DNA of 64,000 nt from Comamonas fluminis (GTDB lineage Bacteria; Pseudomonadota; Gammaproteobacteria; Burkholderiales; Burkholderiaceae_C). Within the stretch, counting starts at the first letter, position 1, and each line of letters opens with the position of its first letter. Both the position numbers and the translations under genes were made by a program. This document shows, one piece after another, positions 16,323 to 26,513 of this stretch. Below the pieces are notes generated by a model. It ran no database searches. It was not told where the DNA came from and saw only the letters and a program-made list of their open reading frames with translations. Where the stretch lies: contig NZ_CP066783.1 of NCBI RefSeq assembly GCF_019186805.1, positions 3,423,501-3,487,500 on the forward strand, written 5' to 3'.

Positions 16323-19130
16323 GTGTCCAAACAGGACTTAAATCGCCGCAGTTTTCTGAAAGCTGCGGCCGCTCTGGGCGTCATTGCAAGTGTGCGCCCC
16401 GTCAAAGATGCACTTGCAGAGCTGATCACCCCCGCAGGTGGTCAGGAATCCAGCTGGATCAGCGGCAACAAGCTCAACTACCGTCGTGACGGTCTGGCCA
16501 AAGTCACAGGGCAGAAGGTATTTGCCATTGACTTGCGCGCCAAGGACATGCAAGGCTGGCCCGAGCAGCAATCGTATGCACTGACCATCCACATTCCACG
16601 CGCAGACCGCATCTATGAAGGGCTGGACCTTTCGGTGCTGGGCGAAGAATTCAAGCCCGACGTGCTGATTGACGCTGAAAGCATTGCTGCAGACAACGTC
16701 GGCATGCCAGAGCCCAGCTTCTATGGCGAATATTTCGTCAAAAAGGGCCAGCTCTCGCCCATGCTGGGCCACCCCGTGGCTCTCGCCATCTGGCACGACT
16801 ACGAGAAATTCCGCGTCGCCAACAAGCGCCTGCACTTCAACGATGCCATCTTCAAATATGGCGCCGAAGCAGCCCAGCCAGCCCGCGCGCCCTATGTTGC
16901 TGCCCGCTATGTGCGCGTGCAGGGCGATGACGCCTATGGCGAAGACAAGTTCTCGCCCATGAAGGACACCGTCATCTGGCCGCCCGTCGATGAAAAAGGC
17001 GTGCACTGGCCCGATGACAAGCATCCAGCCTTTGGCGCACTGATGGGCGAGTCGGCCCGCATTCAGGCCGAGATGAAGCAGCCCAAGGATGGCCTGCGTT
17101 CCTTTGCCCGCAAGTACTACAGCCAGTCCATTGACCATGTCGCCATGGAAATGGAAAACGGCCTGGCCTGGTACAACCAGGACAGCGGTGAGCTGCACAT
17201 GGTCGGAGCCTCGCAAGCGCCTTACGGCACGGCGGAGCATGTGATGCACATGGTCACGGCCAGCCGCCTGCCCCTGAAGAAGCTGGACTACCTCAGCTCC
17301 TACACCGTGGGCTACGGTCAGAAGGAACACCAGTCCTTCCCCTTCTATGTGGCACTGGCTTCGCTGTACGCACAGGGCCGCCCCGTTCGTCTGGCGCTGG
17401 ACCGCTGGAAGCATTTCCAGTTCGCCCTCAAGCGCCACCCCTTCGACGTGGAAACCGCAATCTCGGTGGACAAGGACGGCAAGTTCCAGGCCCTGACCTG
17501 CCATATGGTGGGCGACGGCGGCGGCATCACCAACTTCAGCCCCTCCGTCGGCACTGTGGCGGTGACTGCCACGCAGTCCATCTATTACTTCCCGCAAAGC
17601 GATCTGTCCGTCGAAGTCAACCCCAGCATTGGCGTGACTTCCGGCTCCATGCGCGGCTATGGCTCGCTGCAGTCCATGGCCACGACGGAAATGCTGGTCG
17701 ATGAAATCGCCCAGGAAATCGGTCTGGACGCCATTGAGCTGCGCCGTCGCAATGCGCTCAAGAGCAGTATGAAAAACACCCAGGGTGCCTCGCCTTCTGG
17801 TGAGCTGCGCATTGGTGAAATTCTGGACATCGCTGCCAAGGAGCCACTGTGGACCGAGCGCGACAAGCGCAAGAAAGCCTATGAAGCGGCCAACCCCGGC
17901 ATGCTGTACGGCATAGGTTTTGGTGCGGTGCAAAAAGACTTTGGCACTGGCGCTGAAGCCTCGATTGCCGAGCTGCAAATCACGCCTGAAGGCCGCATCA
18001 AGATGCGCCATATTGCCAACGAAATTGGCACAGGCAGCACCACGGCCCAGCTGATCGCGGTCGAGCCTTTCCTGGGCCGCCCGGCCGATGATGTGGACTT
18101 CGCCGTCAATCACTGGGACAACCTGCCCCTGCAGACCAAGGACGAGCCCTACACCACGCCCCAGGCCAAGGAAGATGAGCTGGCCCGCAACCCGTACTGG
18201 GTGCCCCGCATGGTCTCGCCAGTCTCGGCATCCAACTCGGCCTACTACTTCCGCCACGCCACACAGCAAGCGGCGCAGTTGCTGCTCAAGCTGTGCCTGT
18301 GGCCCGCTGCGCAATCCATCTGGTCCAGCAAAGCCGGTGGCGGGCAAATGCTGCCCAGCGCCGTGACTGAAAACATGCTGGAGTGGCGCAATGGCCTGCT
18401 GGTTGCAGAAGGCCTGGAGCCACTGTCACTGGAGCGCCTGGCCGCCCGTGCCCACGAGATGGGAATCGTCACCGGCGTCTGCGTTCACGCCTTCAACCGC
18501 TGGGCCTGGGCCAAGGCTGACTTCACGGTCGATGGCACCAAGTTCCAGATGTTCATTGACGCGCTTTCCGTCAAATACGGCCAGGGCGCCAGCGATGCGA
18601 AAAAGGCGAGCATGAAGGATGGCGGCTACGCCTTTGTGCCACGCGACAAGGTGTACTACCCACCTGTGCAACGCACCAATGCGGGCACGGTGTACTACGC
18701 GCCCTGCGCCACCATGGTGGAGCTGGCAGTGTCCTCGGGCACAGGCAAGGTCAAGATCCTCTCGCACAAGACATGGCTGGAATGCGGCACGCAAATCGTC
18801 CCAGAGCTGGTGTCTGGCCAGATCCAGGGGGGCGTGGTCATGGGTATTGGCCATGCGCTCTACGAAGACCTGCCCCGTGATGCCACCGGGCCCGGCAACG
18901 GCCAGTGGGGACTGAACCGCTACCACGTGCCTCGCGCCAGCGAAGTCGCCGTCTGGTCGGCACAGGGCGATGTACTGCCGCCTCTGTCACGCACCGATCC
19001 ACCCAAGGGCATGGCCGAAGTCGTGATGATTCCGGTCGTCGCGGCCTGCGTCAATGCCGTCGCCAATGCCACAGGCAAGCGCTTCTACGCCACACCTGTC
19101 ACCCCCGAAAAAATCAAAGAGGTACTGTGA
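16323..19130 (+). CDS. molybdopterin-binding large subunit of a periplasmic aldehyde/isoquinoline oxidoreductase
   Basis: The 935-residue protein carries a Tat signal (LNRRSFLKAAAALG, residues 6-19) and matches the xanthine dehydrogenase-family molybdopterin subunits of the IorB/AldH type. Visible landmarks are SGSMRGYGSLQS for cofactor binding, NEIGTGSTTAQL, and near the C-terminus PKGMAEVVM, whose Glu occupies the place of the family's catalytic glutamate. The GTG at 16323 is selected because AAGGAG lies just upstream and the Tat motif follows directly. The enzyme would hydroxylate an aldehyde or N-heterocycle with water as oxygen source. Its stop overlaps the next start (TGATG). The substrate cannot be determined here. 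Confidence 0.9.
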   Translation: MSKQDLNRRSFLKAAAALGVIASVRPVKDALAELITPAGGQESSWISGNKLNYRRDGLAKVTGQKVFAIDLRAKDMQGWPEQQSYALTIHIPRADRIYEGLDLSVLGEEFKPDVLIDAESIAADNVGMPEPSFYGEYFVKKGQLSPMLGHPVALAIWHDYEKFRVANKRLHFNDAIFKYGAEAAQPARAPYVAARYVRVQGDDAYGEDKFSPMKDTVIWPPVDEKGVHWPDDKHPAFGALMGESARIQAEMKQPKDGLRSFARKYYSQSIDHVAMEMENGLAWYNQDSGELHMVGASQAPYGTAEHVMHMVTASRLPLKKLDYLSSYTVGYGQKEHQSFPFYVALASLYAQGRPVRLALDRWKHFQFALKRHPFDVETAISVDKDGKFQALTCHMVGDGGGITNFSPSVGTVAVTATQSIYYFPQSDLSVEVNPSIGVTSGSMRGYGSLQSMATTEMLVDEIAQEIGLDAIELRRRNALKSSMKNTQGASPSGELRIGEILDIAAKEPLWTERDKRKKAYEAANPGMLYGIGFGAVQKDFGTGAEASIAELQITPEGRIKMRHIANEIGTGSTTAQLIAVEPFLGRPADDVDFAVNHWDNLPLQTKDEPYTTPQAKEDELARNPYWVPRMVSPVSASNSAYYFRHATQQAAQLLLKLCLWPAAQSIWSSKAGGGQMLPSAVTENMLEWRNGLLVAEGLEPLSLERLAARAHEMGIVTGVCVHAFNRWAWAKADFTVDGTKFQMFIDALSVKYGQGASDAKKASMKDGGYAFVPRDKVYYPPVQRTNAGTVYYAPCATMVELAVSSGTGKVKILSHKTWLECGTQIVPELVSGQIQGGVVMGIGHALYEDLPRDATGPGNGQWGLNRYHVPRASEVAVWSAQGDVLPPLSRTDPPKGMAEVVMIPVVAACVNAVANATGKRFYATPVTPEKIKEVL

Positions 19131-19699
19131 TGCAGGACCGTATCCAATTCAGCGCAACCATCAATCGTAAAAAAATCGGCCCTGTCGATGTGCCCCGTGA
19201 CTTGATGATGATCGAGTTTTTGCAGGAGTACGCGGGCATGTCCGGCACGCGCCTGGGCTGCGGTCAGGGCGTTTGCCGCGCCTGCACCATCATTGTGGAC
19301 GACCCCGTCAACGGCTCCACCACGGTTCCCGCCTGTGTCACCGGCGTCACCTGGCTCAATGGCAAGACCATCCGTACCGTGGAAGGCATTGCCACTGTGG
19401 ATGACAAAGGCGTGGTTCACCCCTCACCCATGCAAAAAGCCTTTCTGGAGCATTACTCCTTCCAGTGCGGCTATTGCACGCCCGGCTTTGTGAACTCGGC
19501 CACCGTGCTGATGGAAAAGCTCCAGAAAAACCCCGTGCCCGCAGACGAGGTAGAAGCCGCTATCGAAAAGCAGCTGGAGCCCCATGTCTGCCGCTGCACC
19601 GGCTATGTGCGCTACTACCACGCCGTGCGCGATGTCATCCTCAAAACCCCAGGGCTGACAACCGGCAAACGCACCAAGGAGGTTGTGAACAATGGCTAA
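19130..19699 (+). CDS. [2Fe-2S] small subunit of the molybdenum oxidoreductase
   Basis: This 189-residue protein has the two iron-sulfur sites of xanthine dehydrogenase-family small subunits: a plant-ferredoxin cluster from Cys44, Cys49, Cys52 and Cys69, and an all-helical cluster with Cys113-x2-Cys116 and Cys154-x-Cys156 (CRCTGY). It lacks a signal peptide, so it is presumably exported folded with the Tat-bearing large subunit. The ATG shares one base with the stop of the large subunit, and its own end overlaps the cytochrome gene by 8 bp. Electrons flow from the molybdenum site through these clusters to the downstream cytochrome. Confidence 0.95.
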   Translation: MQDRIQFSATINRKKIGPVDVPRDLMMIEFLQEYAGMSGTRLGCGQGVCRACTIIVDDPVNGSTTVPACVTGVTWLNGKTIRTVEGIATVDDKGVVHPSPMQKAFLEHYSFQCGYCTPGFVNSATVLMEKLQKNPVPADEVEAAIEKQLEPHVCRCTGYVRYYHAVRDVILKTPGLTTGKRTKEVVNNG

Positions 19700-20981
19700 A
19701 AGCACATGGCTCAAGCGCCTGGCCGTGGTGGCTGCCGTTGGCGTGCTGGCCGCCGGAGGGCTGTACCTGTATGGCAGCTCCAGCGGCGACATTCCTGCCG
19801 CCACCGTGGACTTCGCCAAGCTCGACAAACCCCAGTACGACGCGCTGTACAAGCGCGGTGAGCAGGTCTTTCGCGCGGGCGACTGCGCAGCCTGCCACAG
19901 CTCACCCAAGACGGGTGCAGAACTGGCAGGCGGCCTGCCCATGGTGACGCCGATGGGCACGCTCTACGGCAGCAATATCTCCCCCTCCAAGGAACACGGC
20001 ATTGGCAACTGGACTGCGGATGACCTGTACCGGGCCGTCGCCACCGGCATCGCGCCGGGCCGCAAAGTTCTGTACCCGGCCATGCCCTATGCCAGCTACC
20101 ACCAGATCACCCGGGGTGATGTGGATGCACTCTGGGTCTGGCTGATGAAGCAGCCCGCGGTGGAAGTGGCCAACCAGTCCAACAGCATGAACTTCCCGTT
20201 CAATATCCGCCCTGCTGTTTCGCTGTGGAATGTGGTCAACCGCCCTGCCGCCAAAGAGTTTGATCTCTCGGTCGATGAACTGGTGCGCGGCAAGTATCTG
20301 GTCGATACGCTGGGCCACTGCGCGGAATGCCACAGCCCCCGCACCAAACTCACCTTCGCCATGGACAAGGGACGCTATCTGGAAGGCAACACCATCGAAG
20401 GCTCCTACGCACCCGCGCTGACGCCAGATGCCCTGGGCGCGCGTGGCTGGAACAAGAACGACCTGGTTCAGTTCTTCCGCACCGGCGTTTCCCCTCAGGG
20501 TGTCATGACCTTCGGCATGGCCTCTGTGCTGGAGCACTCCACCTCGCGCATGCCTGAAGAAGACCTGCGCGCCATGGCGGCCTACCTCACGCAAAACCGT
20601 GACATGCCCCCGCTGGCCATCAAGGCTGCGGAAGCACAGACCAACGTCAAAGGCGCTGACCTGTACACAGGCTTGTGCGCGGGCTGCCACGGCACCAAGG
20701 GCGAAGGCCAGCCGCACTCGTCCGTGCCCATGAGCACCAACACCACCGCCATGTTCCCCACGCCTATCAACCTGATCCGCGTGATCCGCGAAGGTGTGGC
20801 CGAACGCGACCTGGCCCACGGTGAGCGCATGCAGACCATGCCCGGCTTTGCCGACAAGCTCAATGACCAGGAAATGAGCGATCTGGTGAACTACATGCGC
20901 CAGACCTGGGGTGGCCAGCCCGGCGATGTGACCGCCGCCAATGTGGCCGAGCACATCAAGACCATCGAGCACAGCAAGTAA
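19692..20981 (+). CDS. membrane-anchored triheme cytochrome c of the molybdenum oxidoreductase
   Basis: The 429-residue product starts with an uncleaved-looking hydrophobic anchor (residues 9-28) and has three c-heme motifs: CAACH (65-69), CAECH (210-214) and CAGCH (329-333). It is homologous in layout to the dehydrogenase cytochrome at 1-1161. The order large subunit, 2Fe-2S subunit, cytochrome matches the components of membrane-bound aldehyde dehydrogenase AldFGH and related IorAB-cytochrome systems, in which electrons pass to ubiquinone. The 8-bp overlap with the small-subunit gene indicates translational coupling. Confidence 0.93.
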   Translation: MAKSTWLKRLAVVAAVGVLAAGGLYLYGSSSGDIPAATVDFAKLDKPQYDALYKRGEQVFRAGDCAACHSSPKTGAELAGGLPMVTPMGTLYGSNISPSKEHGIGNWTADDLYRAVATGIAPGRKVLYPAMPYASYHQITRGDVDALWVWLMKQPAVEVANQSNSMNFPFNIRPAVSLWNVVNRPAAKEFDLSVDELVRGKYLVDTLGHCAECHSPRTKLTFAMDKGRYLEGNTIEGSYAPALTPDALGARGWNKNDLVQFFRTGVSPQGVMTFGMASVLEHSTSRMPEEDLRAMAAYLTQNRDMPPLAIKAAEAQTNVKGADLYTGLCAGCHGTKGEGQPHSSVPMSTNTTAMFPTPINLIRVIREGVAERDLAHGERMQTMPGFADKLNDQEMSDLVNYMRQTWGGQPGDVTAANVAEHIKTIEHSK

Positions 20982-21004
20982 GCAACTCACACGCTGCTCA
21001 TAGA

Positions 21005-21042
21005 AAAAGCCACCGTCTGCAAACCAGGCGGTGGCTTTTATT
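21005..21042 (+). terminator. intrinsic terminator after the oxidoreductase operon, joined to a repeat copy
   Basis: AAAAGCCACCG and CGGTGGCTTTT form an 11-bp stem followed by ATTTT. A TTTTGATAGCTGCAAGC copy of the dispersed repeat follows at 21040-21057. The convergent thiC gene ends 51 bp further on. Confidence 0.87.
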
Positions 21043-21092
21043 TTGATAGCTGCAAGCCATTGAATCACAATGACCTGCGGCACTTTTGAGGC

Positions 21093-23054
<1,962 letters not shown>

Positions 23055-23189
23055 TCATCAATCGCTCCGTGGAGTGCGGCCCTGCTCTGACTTGGCCCTG
23101 CACTGGCGACCCACTTTGGGTGTCTGCCTGTGCCGCTGAAATGTCTGCATTTCAGCCTGTTGCCCTGCGCTTTGGGGGTGTCCAGAAAG

Positions 23190-23224
23190 ACAAAAACCCC
23201 AGTGCGCGAGGCGCCTGGGGTTTG
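23190..23224 (-). terminator. leader terminator in the thiC 5' untranslated region
   Basis: Read on the minus strand, AAACCCCAG and CTGGGGTTT form a 9-bp stem with a GC-rich loop, followed by TTTTTGTCTTT. It lies between the TPP aptamer and the thiC start, so it is a candidate expression platform for transcriptional attenuation. Confidence 0.75.
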
Positions 23225-23310
23225 CTCTGCCCATGGAAGGCTGGCATGAATCGGGCTTGAAAAAAGCCACTATGCCTGTCTGTCCATGGACTCTGCATCA
23301 GGGTCCCGCT

Positions 23311-23406
23311 CTTCTTCCGCCGGTATGAACCGGATCAAGTTCGTCGGGTTCGCTTGCCTCTGTTTTCACAGCGGCTCGCATCTCAGCACTTTCGCACACC
23401 CCGGAG
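23311..23406 (-). promoter_or_regulatory. TPP (THI-box) riboswitch upstream of thiC
   Basis: On the minus strand the element reads ...GGGGTG...GTGCTGAGATGC...GAACCCGACGAACTTGATC CGG...ATACCGGCGGAAG. It contains the conserved CTGAGA (23381-23386 on the plus strand as TCTCAG) and the GATCCGG...ATACCGGCG pyrophosphate/pyrimidine-sensing core. It directly precedes thiC, the standard target. The thiC promoter lies just upstream, so the aptamer starts almost at the predicted transcript end. Confidence 0.93.
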
Positions 23407-23414
23407 CTGCGTGC

Positions 23415-23442
23415 AGTATAGGCGGGATTGCGATAAAGCCAA
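23415..23442 (-). promoter_or_regulatory. sigma-70-type promoter for thiC
   Basis: On the minus strand TTGGCT (-35, 23442-23437) and TATACT (-10, 23420-23415) are separated by 16 bp. The expected start point near 23408 falls right at the beginning of the TPP aptamer, which supports the call. Confidence 0.7.
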
Positions 23443-23494
23443 GCGGCTCGCACCCGGCACAACTGTGCTGACCGAAAGAGGCCCAATCGCCTGC

Positions 23495-24154
23495 TCAGTC
23501 AAAGCCCTTGAGCGACAGCCACTCATTGCTGGCGGCGCGACCCGAGCGCCACTGGTTGATGGGTGCGCTGGCATCTTCGTAGCCCAGTGCAATGCCAAAG
23601 GCGATCTGGTAGCCCTCGGGCATGCCCAGTTGCTCAATCAGCATATCGTTGTACATGCGCCAAAAGCCTTGAGCGCAGGTGGCCAACCCCTTTTCCGCAG
23701 CCAGCAACATGAAGGACTGCAGGTAGATGCCCAGATCCACCCACTGCGCATAGCCCATGCGCTCTTCCACCGCCACAAAAATACCGACGGGCGCACCAAA
23801 CATCTGGCCGTTTTTGGCCAGTTGCGCCAAGCGTGCAGCCTTGTCTTCGCGACCAATATTGAGGGCGCGATACAGGTCTTCGCCGTTTTCAAAGCGGCGG
23901 CTGCGGTAGGGCTCCCACAGGCCAGCCGGGTATGACAGGCCGGGGCGCTGCACGGCTTCTGTCTCTTTGGCTCTGGCGCACAGAGCCCCGAGCGCCTGCC
24001 CGCCCACCGCTGTGACGCGCCAAGGCTGCATATTGCCGCCGGATGGGGCTTGCGACGCTGCCTCCAGCAACTCACGCACCGTGGCACCGCTGACGGCCTG
24101 AGGCAGGAACGCACGCACCGATCGGCGCTGCTGCAATGCTTGATGGATGTCCAT
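23495..24154 (-). CDS. FMN-dependent nitroreductase (paralogue 1)
   Basis: The 219-residue protein has the nitroreductase fold signatures: RRSVRAF near the N-terminus and SGGNMQPW for FMN phosphate contact, then WVDLGIYLQSFMLLAAEKGLATCAQ and a C-terminal ALGYEDASAPINQWR. Such enzymes use NAD(P)H to reduce nitro groups, quinones or enones; the physiological substrate is unknown. It is divergent from the binding-protein gene at 24339 with a 184-bp shared gap. A close paralogue lies on the far side of that gene at 25678-26340, with identical stretches such as WEPYRSRRFENGEDLYR. Confidence 0.92.
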   Translation of the reverse strand: MDIHQALQQRRSVRAFLPQAVSGATVRELLEAASQAPSGGNMQPWRVTAVGGQALGALCARAKETEAVQRPGLSYPAGLWEPYRSRRFENGEDLYRALNIGREDKAARLAQLAKNGQMFGAPVGIFVAVEERMGYAQWVDLGIYLQSFMLLAAEKGLATCAQGFWRMYNDMLIEQLGMPEGYQIAFGIALGYEDASAPINQWRSGRAASNEWLSLKGFD

Positions 24155-24338
24155 ATCTTTCTTCTTCCCAAAAATGCTGCACCGCAGTGTAGAAGCTCCG
24201 GGTATTTCCCCTGAACGCGCCGGATACGCAGCCCCATCTCCCCAGTGCTTGCCCTGATTGCATGCGCTGCATCAGCTGCGACCATGCAAACCTCGCCTTC
24301 GCACCAACCATGCAGTCACATCGCAGGAGATGACTCTG

Positions 24339-25559
24339 ATGAAGTCTCACGCTGTCACCATCGCCCCCATTTTTTCACCCAGCGCATGGTCTGTCGCGCT
24401 GGGCTGCCTGCTTGCGGCGACATCAGCGCAGGCACAGGACAAAATTCGCATCGGCTTCATCACCGATATGTCGGGTCTCTATGCCGATGTGGATGGCAAG
24501 GGTGGAGCCATGGCCGTGCAGATGGCAGTTGATGACTTTGGCGGCAAGCTGATGGGCAAGCCCATCGAAGTGCTGACAGCCGACCACCAGAACAAAGCCG
24601 ACATCGCAGCCAGCAAAGCACGCGAATGGTTTGACACCCAAGGCATGCAGATGTTGATTGGAGGTACCACTTCCAGCGCAGGCTTGGCCATGGGCAAAGT
24701 GGCCGATGAAAAGAAAAAAGTCTACATCATCAACGGCGCTGGCACCTCGGCCTTGACCAATGATCAGTGCAGCCCCTACTTTGTGCACTATGCCTATGAC
24801 ACCGTAGCGCTGGCCAAAGGCACAGGCAAGGCCGTGGTGGAGCTGGGCGGCAAAAGCTGGTTCTTTCTGACGGCCGACTACGCCTTCGGCCACGCGCTGG
24901 AGGCGGACACCACCAAGGTCATCAACGCCTCGGGCGGCAAGGTGATGGGCAGCGTCAAGCACCCTCTGAACACGGCCGACTTCTCGTCTTTCCCGCTGCA
25001 GGCGCAGAACTCCAAGGCCCAGATTCTGGGCCTGGCCAATGCGGGCGGCGACACCATCAACTCCATCAAGGCAGCGCGTGAGTTCGGGCTGACCAAGAGC
25101 ATGAAACTGGCCGGCCTGCTGCTGTTCAGCTCGGACATTCACAGCCTGGGGCTCAAAGCCACGGAAGGGCTGATGTTCACCGATAGCTGGCACTGGGATC
25201 TGAACCCCGAAAGCCGCAAATTCGCAGACCGCTTCTATGCCAAGTTCAAGAAGATGCCTACCTCGCTGCAGGCCGCCGACTACTCGGCTGCCATGCAGTA
25301 TCTGAAGCTGGCCGAGAAACTGGGCACCACAGATGCCGACAAGATCATGGCGGGCTTCAAATCCGCACCGCTGTCTGACTTCTATGCCAAGGGCGTGGTT
25401 CGCCCCGACGGTCGCTATGCCCACGATATGTATTTGCTGCAGGTCAAGACACCCGCAGAGTCCAAAAAAGCTTGGGACTACTTCAAGGTCTTGAAGACCC
25501 TGCCCGGCGACCAGGTCTTCACCACCAGGGAAGAAAGCAAGTGCGCGCTGTGGAAGTAA
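24339..25559 (+). CDS. orphan ABC-type substrate-binding protein (paralogue of 8025-9227)
   Basis: The product of about 406 residues has a signal peptide ending in ATSAQA-QDK and the Peripla_BP_6 fold. It is highly similar to the protein at 8025-9227 throughout, including LTNDQCSPY, YAFGHALEADTTK, LGLANAGGDTINSIKAA and the C-terminal ESKCALWK. The ATG at 24339 has GGAG nine bases upstream; a nearer ATG at 24330 abuts that site too closely, and the longer reading to 24258 has no ribosome site. No transporter genes are adjacent. Two nitroreductase genes flank it, suggesting uptake or sensing of a compound that these enzymes reduce, which is an inference. Confidence 0.9.
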   Translation: MKSHAVTIAPIFSPSAWSVALGCLLAATSAQAQDKIRIGFITDMSGLYADVDGKGGAMAVQMAVDDFGGKLMGKPIEVLTADHQNKADIAASKAREWFDTQGMQMLIGGTTSSAGLAMGKVADEKKKVYIINGAGTSALTNDQCSPYFVHYAYDTVALAKGTGKAVVELGGKSWFFLTADYAFGHALEADTTKVINASGGKVMGSVKHPLNTADFSSFPLQAQNSKAQILGLANAGGDTINSIKAAREFGLTKSMKLAGLLLFSSDIHSLGLKATEGLMFTDSWHWDLNPESRKFADRFYAKFKKMPTSLQAADYSAAMQYLKLAEKLGTTDADKIMAGFKSAPLSDFYAKGVVRPDGRYAHDMYLLQVKTPAESKKAWDYFKVLKTLPGDQVFTTREESKCALWK

Positions 25560-25579
25560 GTATCTGCCGCTGAACACTG

Positions 25580-25615
25580 AAAGCCGGAGCAGTCGTAGCC
25601 CCGGCTTTTCTTTTT
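25580..25615 (+). terminator. intrinsic terminator after the binding-protein gene
   Basis: AAAGCCGG and CCGGCTTT form an 8-bp stem followed by TCTTTTTC. Confidence 0.8.
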
Positions 25616-25677
25616 CTGCAATGCGCTACCAAATCAGAAGCTTAGTCCGCTTACCAGGCATAGGCTTGGGGCACTTC

Positions 25678-26340
25678 TCACTCAAACCCTCGCATCTCGC
25701 ACCACTCACCCACTTCTGCCCTGCTGGAGCGCCACTGGTTGATCGGCGCACTGCTGTCCTCATAACCCAGCGCCATGCCAAAGGCGATCTGATAGTCCTC
25801 TGGCAGCGCCAGATGCCGGCTCACAAAATCGCTGAAATTGCGCCAGAAGCCCTGGGCGCAGGTGGCCAGGCCTTTCTGGGTGGCCAGCAGCATCAGCGAC
25901 TGCAGATAAATCCCCAGATCCACCCACTGCGCATGCACCATGCGCTTGTCCACGGCGATAAAAATGCCCACGGGCGCGCCAAACATCTGGGTGTTTTGCG
26001 CCAGCTGCATCAAGCGGCCTTTTTTATCTTCGCGGTCTATGCCGATGGAGCGATACAGGTCTTCGCCGTTTTCAAAGCGGCGGCTGCGATAGGGTTCCCA
26101 CAGCGCAGCGGGATAGACCAGCGCCGGGTCGCTATTGGGTGTGGCCCCGCCCATGGCCTGACGCAGCTCCTGCAGGCTTTGCCCGGTAAGCGCCACCACG
26201 CGCCAGGGCTGAAGGTTACCGCCTGAAGCAGCCTGCCCGGCCTGCGCCAGCAAATCTCTGACCAGCGCCGCATCCACCGCCTGCGGCAAAAAAGCGCGCA
26301 CCGAATGGCGCTGCTGCATGGCTTGCTCCACATTCATCAT
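25678..26340 (-). CDS. FMN-dependent nitroreductase (paralogue 2)
   Basis: This 220-residue protein shares the nitroreductase motifs RHSVRAF, SGGNLQPW and GLATCAQGFW, and is clearly duplicated from the same ancestor as the gene at 23495-24154. It is convergent with the binding-protein gene. Two adjacent ATG codons (26340 and 26337) could start it. Differences cluster at the variable segment after LTGQSLQEL and near LALPEDYQ, regions that shape the active-site entrance in the family, so substrate preference may have diverged. Confidence 0.92.
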   Translation of the reverse strand: MMNVEQAMQQRHSVRAFLPQAVDAALVRDLLAQAGQAASGGNLQPWRVVALTGQSLQELRQAMGGATPNSDPALVYPAALWEPYRSRRFENGEDLYRSIGIDREDKKGRLMQLAQNTQMFGAPVGIFIAVDKRMVHAQWVDLGIYLQSLMLLATQKGLATCAQGFWRNFSDFVSRHLALPEDYQIAFGMALGYEDSSAPINQWRSSRAEVGEWCEMRGFE

Positions 26341-26427
26341 GACTTGTCCTGCATTGAAGTTAGCAGGCAGTCTCTGCGCAGCGCTTTGCCCGTGCTCCCC
26401 TCAAATCAACTACGGGCATGCCCCATG

Positions 26428-26455
26428 AAAAAAGCCAGCACGCAGGCTGGCTTTT
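26428..26455 (-). terminator. intrinsic terminator after cysE
   Basis: GCCAGC and GCTGGC with flanking A/T runs form AAAAAAGCCAGC-N6-GCTGGCTTTT. Read on the minus strand it ends in TTTTTT and lies about 60 bp after the cysE stop. Confidence 0.8.
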
Positions 26456-26472
26456 ACGGCAAGAGACTCCTG

Positions 26473-26493
26473 AAAAGTGAGCTGCTTGCGCTT
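26473..26493. repeat. 21-bp string also found inside the efflux outer-membrane gene
   Basis: The sequence beginning AAAAGTGAGCTGCTTGCGCT is identical over 21 bases to 45972-45992, which lies in the start region of the outer-membrane efflux gene. Its AGCTGCTTGCGCT core belongs to the dispersed repeat family. Here it sits between the cysE stop and terminator. Confidence 0.6.
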
Positions 26494-26513
26494 TCTGGAT
26501 AAAGGCTTTCGCC

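Noticed and set aside
16338..18347. A 669-codon minus-strand open frame opposite the molybdopterin subunit
   Set aside because: Antisense shadow of a clearly coding, conserved gene; no ribosome site or family features.
18905..19129. Upstream extension of the 2Fe-2S subunit reading frame
   Set aside because: It lies inside the large-subunit gene in another frame; the family begins at the ATG at 19130 in the TGATG overlap.
23311..23406. Possible tRNA-like GGTTCG segment
   Set aside because: The GGGTTCG is part of the TPP riboswitch core; no cloverleaf can be drawn around it.
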